This document shows, piece by piece, positions 61,324 through 64,000 of a stretch of 64,000 bases of DNA (positions are counted from its first letter, which is position 1; the number at the start of each line of letters is the position of its first letter). A program made the translations under genes and the position numbers. Source of the stretch: Streptomyces sp. NBC_00094 (GTDB lineage Bacteria > Actinomycetota > Actinomycetes > Streptomycetales > Streptomycetaceae). Under the pieces are notes generated by a model. The model worked only from the letters and a program-made list of their open reading frames with translations, ran no database searches and was not told where the DNA came from. The DNA lies in NCBI RefSeq assembly GCF_026343125.1, contig NZ_JAPEMB010000001.1, positions 2,976,001 through 3,040,000 on the forward strand, given 5' to 3'.

Positions 61324-61355
61324 AAGGCCCCTGGACCTGACGGTCCGGGGGCCTT
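61324..61355 (+). terminator. Terminator of nagE1
   Basis: Fourteen-base arms AAGGCCCCTGGACC / GGTCCGGGGGCCTT with a TGAC loop. Confidence 0.85.
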
Positions 61356-61427
61356 ATGTCGTGCATTTCCGGCTATGGCTGAGCCCACAAAATTCGCAGG
61401 TTCCTTATCTAAGTCTCACGTGCTAAA

Positions 61428-61474
61428 ACTGGTCTACACCACTGATTGGTGTAGACCACGCGGTCCAGACCACC
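61428..61474. promoter_or_regulatory. Cluster of three DasR-like sites before nagE2
   Basis: ACTGGTCTACACCACT (61428-61443), ATTGGTGTAGACCACG (61445-61460) and GCGGTCCAGACCACC (61460-61474) run end to end. The first two are good dre matches and the third is weaker. They lie 73-119 nt upstream of nagE2. Confidence 0.85.
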
Positions 61475-61546
61475 GCGTTCCACGAGACGTCGCCTCCCCC
61501 CGTGTTCACCATCCCTGGCGGCGCCTTGCCTTACTGGAGGAAGTTG

Positions 61547-62812
61547 ATGAGTACGGCCACCGCCCAGGCCGCCGCTCCCGCGAAGAAGCGCGGATCCGGC
61601 CTGTTCCAGGGCCTGCAGAAGGTCGGTCGCAGCCTGCAGCTGCCGATCGCCGTTCTGCCGGCCGCGGGTATCTTGCTCCGTCTCGGCCAGCCCGACGTCT
61701 TCGGCGCCGACGGCCTCGGCTGGGACAAGGTCGCCTCTGTCTTCGCCACCGCAGGCGGCGCGGTCTTCGACAACCTGCCCCTGCTGTTCTGCATCGGCGT
61801 CGCCATCGGCTTCGCCAAGAAGGCGGACGGCTCCACGGCTCTGGCCGCGCTCGTCGGCTTCCTGGTCTACAGCAACGTGCTGAAGGCCTTCCCCGTCGCC
61901 GAGGCCGTCATCAACACGACCGCCAACAAGGGCGTCGACGTCGCCGCGAAGTACAACAACCCGGGTGTCCTCGGCGGCATCCTGATGGGTCTCATCGCGG
62001 CCGTCCTGTGGCAGAAGTTCCACCGGACCAAGCTCGTCGACTGGCTCGGCTTCTTCAACGGCCGCCGCCTCGTCCCGATCATCATGGCCTTCGTCGGCAC
62101 CCTCGTCGGTGTCGTCTTCGGCCTGGTGTGGGAGCCCATCGGCAACGGCATCTCGAACTTCGGCGAGTGGATGACCGGCCTCGGTGCCGGTGGCGCCGGC
62201 CTCTTCGGCCTCATCAACCGCGCGCTGATCCCGGTCGGCATGCACCAGTTCGTGAACACCGTCTCCTGGTTCCAGATCGGTGACTTCACCAACGCGGCCG
62301 GCGAGGTCGTCCACGGTGACCTGAACCGCTTCTTCGCCGGTGACCCGAGCGCCGGAATCTTCATGTCCGGCTTCTTCCCGATCATGATGTTCGGCCTCCC
62401 GGCCGCCGCGATCGCCATCGCCCACGCCGCTCGCCCCGAGCGCCGCAAGGCCGTCATGGGCATGATGCTCTCCCTCGCGCTGACCTCCTTCGTCACCGGT
62501 ATCACCGAGCCGATCGAGTTCACCTTCATGTTCATCGCGCCGGTCCTCTACGCGATCCACGCGGTCCTGACCGCCGTCTCGATGGCCGTCACCTGGGCCT
62601 TCGGTGTCCACGCGGGCTTCACCTTCTCCGCCGGCGGTATCGACTACCTGCTCAACTGGAACCTCGCGACCAAGCCCTGGCTGATCATCCCGATCGGTCT
62701 CGTCTTCGCGGCGATCTACTACGTGGTCTTCCGCTTCGCGATCGCCAAGTTCAACCTCCCCACCCCCGGTCGCGAGACCGACGAGGAGCTCGAGGACCTC
62801 ACCAAGGCGTGA
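61547..62812 (+). CDS. nagE2: PTS N-acetylglucosamine EIIC permease 2
   Basis: 421 aa from the ATG at 61547 (ribosome site GGAGG). It is highly similar to NagE1 throughout (LQLPIAVLPAAGILLRLG, SFVTGITEPIEFTF) but with a shorter extracellular loop. In S. coelicolor NagE2 is the main GlcNAc permease and needed for GlcNAc sensing. Control by the three upstream dre sites is expected. A perfect hairpin follows. Confidence 0.95.
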   Translation: MSTATAQAAAPAKKRGSGLFQGLQKVGRSLQLPIAVLPAAGILLRLGQPDVFGADGLGWDKVASVFATAGGAVFDNLPLLFCIGVAIGFAKKADGSTALAALVGFLVYSNVLKAFPVAEAVINTTANKGVDVAAKYNNPGVLGGILMGLIAAVLWQKFHRTKLVDWLGFFNGRRLVPIIMAFVGTLVGVVFGLVWEPIGNGISNFGEWMTGLGAGGAGLFGLINRALIPVGMHQFVNTVSWFQIGDFTNAAGEVVHGDLNRFFAGDPSAGIFMSGFFPIMMFGLPAAAIAIAHAARPERRKAVMGMMLSLALTSFVTGITEPIEFTFMFIAPVLYAIHAVLTAVSMAVTWAFGVHAGFTFSAGGIDYLLNWNLATKPWLIIPIGLVFAAIYYVVFRFAIAKFNLPTPGRETDEELEDLTKA

Positions 62813-62830
62813 TCCTCACCCGCACGAAAG

Positions 62831-62866
62831 GGAAGGCCCCGGAACCGACAGGTTCCGGGGCCTTCC
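62831..62866. terminator. Terminator between nagE2 and the MBL-fold gene
   Basis: Sixteen-base perfect arms GGAAGGCCCCGGAACC / GGTTCCGGGGCCTTCC with a GACA loop; serves both convergent genes. Confidence 0.9.
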
Positions 62867-62883
62867 CCGTATGTACGGAGGCG

Positions 62884-63636
62884 TCAGATCTCGTAGACCG
62901 CGCCCGGCCGCGCCAGCTCCGACGGGCCCGTGTACACCTCGCGCGCGTCCCGCAGGTTCTGTTCGCCGTCCGTCCACGGCGGGATGTGGGTGAGGACCAG
63001 CCGGCCCACATCGGCCCGGGTCGCCTGCGCCCCGGCCTCGCGGCCGTTGAGGTGGAGGGCCGGGATGTCCTCCTTGCCGTGGGTGAAGGAGGCCTCGCAG
63101 AGGAAGAGGTCGGTGCCCTCGGCGAGCTCGTGCAGCGCCTCGCAGACCCCGGTGTCACCGGAGTACGTGAGCGAGCGGCCGCCGTGCTCGATGCGGATGC
63201 CGTACGCCTCGACCGGGTGGCACACCTTCTCCGTACGGACCGAGAAGGGGCCGATCTCGAAGGAGGCGGACTTCAGCGTGCGGAAGTCGAAGACCTCGCT
63301 CATCGAGGTGGGCGAGGGGGTGTCCGCGTACGCCGTGGTCAGCCGCTGCTCGGCGCCCTCCGGTGCGTAGACGGGGATCGCGTCGCAGCGTCCGCCCTCG
63401 TGCCGGTAGTAGCGGGCGACGAAGTACCCGCACATGTCGATGCAGTGGTCCGCGTGCAGATGACTGAGGAAGATCGCGTCGAGGTCGTACAGACCGATGT
63501 GTCGTTGCAGCTCGCCGAGGGCGCCATTGCCCATGTCGAGGAGCAACCGGAAGCCGTCGGCCTCGACGAGGTAGCTCGAACAGGCCGAATCCACGGATGG
63601 GAACGACCCGGAGCAACCGACGACGGTGAGCTTCAT
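62884..63636 (-). CDS. MBL-fold metallo-hydrolase (RNase Z-like)
   Basis: 250 aa from the ATG at 63636. The zinc motif is LSHLHADHCIDM; a further His lies in VCHPVEAYG, Asp in YSGDTGVCEA, and His in VLTHIPPWT. The start MKLTVVGCSGSFPSVDSACSSYLVE is typical of the RNase Z/ArsB-like branch. It probably hydrolyses a phosphodiester or a small metabolite. It is commonly found next to rph and nag genes in Streptomyces. Confidence 0.9.
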   Translation of the reverse strand: MKLTVVGCSGSFPSVDSACSSYLVEADGFRLLLDMGNGALGELQRHIGLYDLDAIFLSHLHADHCIDMCGYFVARYYRHEGGRCDAIPVYAPEGAEQRLTTAYADTPSPTSMSEVFDFRTLKSASFEIGPFSVRTEKVCHPVEAYGIRIEHGGRSLTYSGDTGVCEALHELAEGTDLFLCEASFTHGKEDIPALHLNGREAGAQATRADVGRLVLTHIPPWTDGEQNLRDAREVYTGPSELARPGAVYEI

Positions 63637-63839
63637 GGAGCGTGAACCTCCGTGGACGGGTGCGGAAAGCGCGCTGAGGGAGGGGGAGGCTGTGCGGTCT
63701 GTCGAGCGTAAGGCGCACCTGGGCCTGTCGCTCCTTCGTGGCGGCCCGTTGTGGGCGAACTCACGGGCTCTGTCACCGGTTCGGATGGATGGCGGGCCGT
63801 CACGGCGGAGTGGGCCGCGCGCCGGTACGGTCTTGAGGT

Positions 63840-64000
63840 ATGGACACGTCATGGTGGCCCGCGCTGGTCGCGGTCGTGGTGATCGCGCTGGTCGTGGCGG
63901 TCGCCGGCGGACGGAAGCGTTCGTCGGGGAGGCCCTCGGGCCGGAGGCCTTCGGGGCGGCAGCCCTCGGGAAGGCGCCCTTCGGAGCTGACTCGGCCGCC
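63840..64000 (+). CDS. N-terminus of a membrane-anchored protein (partial)
   Basis: An ATG at 63840 opens a frame that runs off the right edge: MDTSWW, a membrane helix (ALVAVVVIALVVAVAGG), then repeated RPSGR units. The ordering recalls Streptomyces PemK-like toxin-fold proteins with an N-terminal helix, but the catalytic domain is outside the window, so this is only a guess. Confidence 0.6.
   Translation, partial: MDTSWWPALVAVVVIALVVAVAGGRKRSSGRPSGRRPSGRQPSGRRPSELTRP

Overview
The window is chromosomal DNA from a Streptomyces or very close relative. GC is about 72% with strong G/C third-codon bias. GTG and TTG starts and 4-bp ATGA/GTGA overlaps are frequent. The content is typical of the genus: two identical tRNA-Lys genes, DasR-type operators in front of chitin and N-acetylglucosamine genes, class E and F sortases, an actinobacterial HK/RR pair and LPXTG/LAXTG surface proteins. 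No database was searched; names come from motifs and family knowledge.

Layout. 0-9.5 kb: end of an IclR regulator, tRNA-Lys, a NarL-type two-component pair, an acyl-CoA synthetase, a secreted AA10 LPMO behind a DasR-like site, an SPFH protein with a long Pro/Thr/Ser-rich region, and a cell-wall-hydrolase-like protein. 9.5-13 kb: second tRNA-Lys, a GH6 lipoprotein, a sortase F plus surface-protein pair, and a NagD-like phosphatase. 13-21.3 kb: an aminophosphonate unit (GntR regulator, FAD oxidase, phosphonatase-like HAD, ABC importer) followed by a secreted phosphohydrolase that shares a 21-bp upstream motif with it. 21.4-33 kb: an LAXTG protein, a ROK regulator, a Gfo/Idh/MocA dehydrogenase, an LPETG choice-of-anchor protein, an FAH-family enzyme, a YidC paralogue, an HxlR/MFS divergent pair and sortase E.

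33-47.3 kb is the accessory part: a lower-GC PLD-helicase-DUF3427 protein, an HATPase plus small-protein pair divergent from an HTH/TPR regulator, a TsaA/TrmO-like gene, a TnpB element, and a tightly coupled six-gene operon. The operon encodes an APH-like kinase, a histidine phosphatase, a seryl-tRNA synthetase, a glycosyltransferase, an AlaRS-core-like protein and a NUDIX hydrolase. It ends in a large non-coding inverted repeat. I regard this operon as the best candidate for an undescribed system.

47.3-64 kb is more conserved: DUF445, an ABC-2 exporter, a class A PBP, a guanidinium exporter under a guanidine-III riboswitch, a GroES-like protein, Bcp, two tandem HNH genes, tRNA-Leu, rdgB, rph, and the nagF/nagE1/nagE2 PTS genes with DasR sites. 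An MBL-fold hydrolase and a truncated membrane-protein gene close the window.
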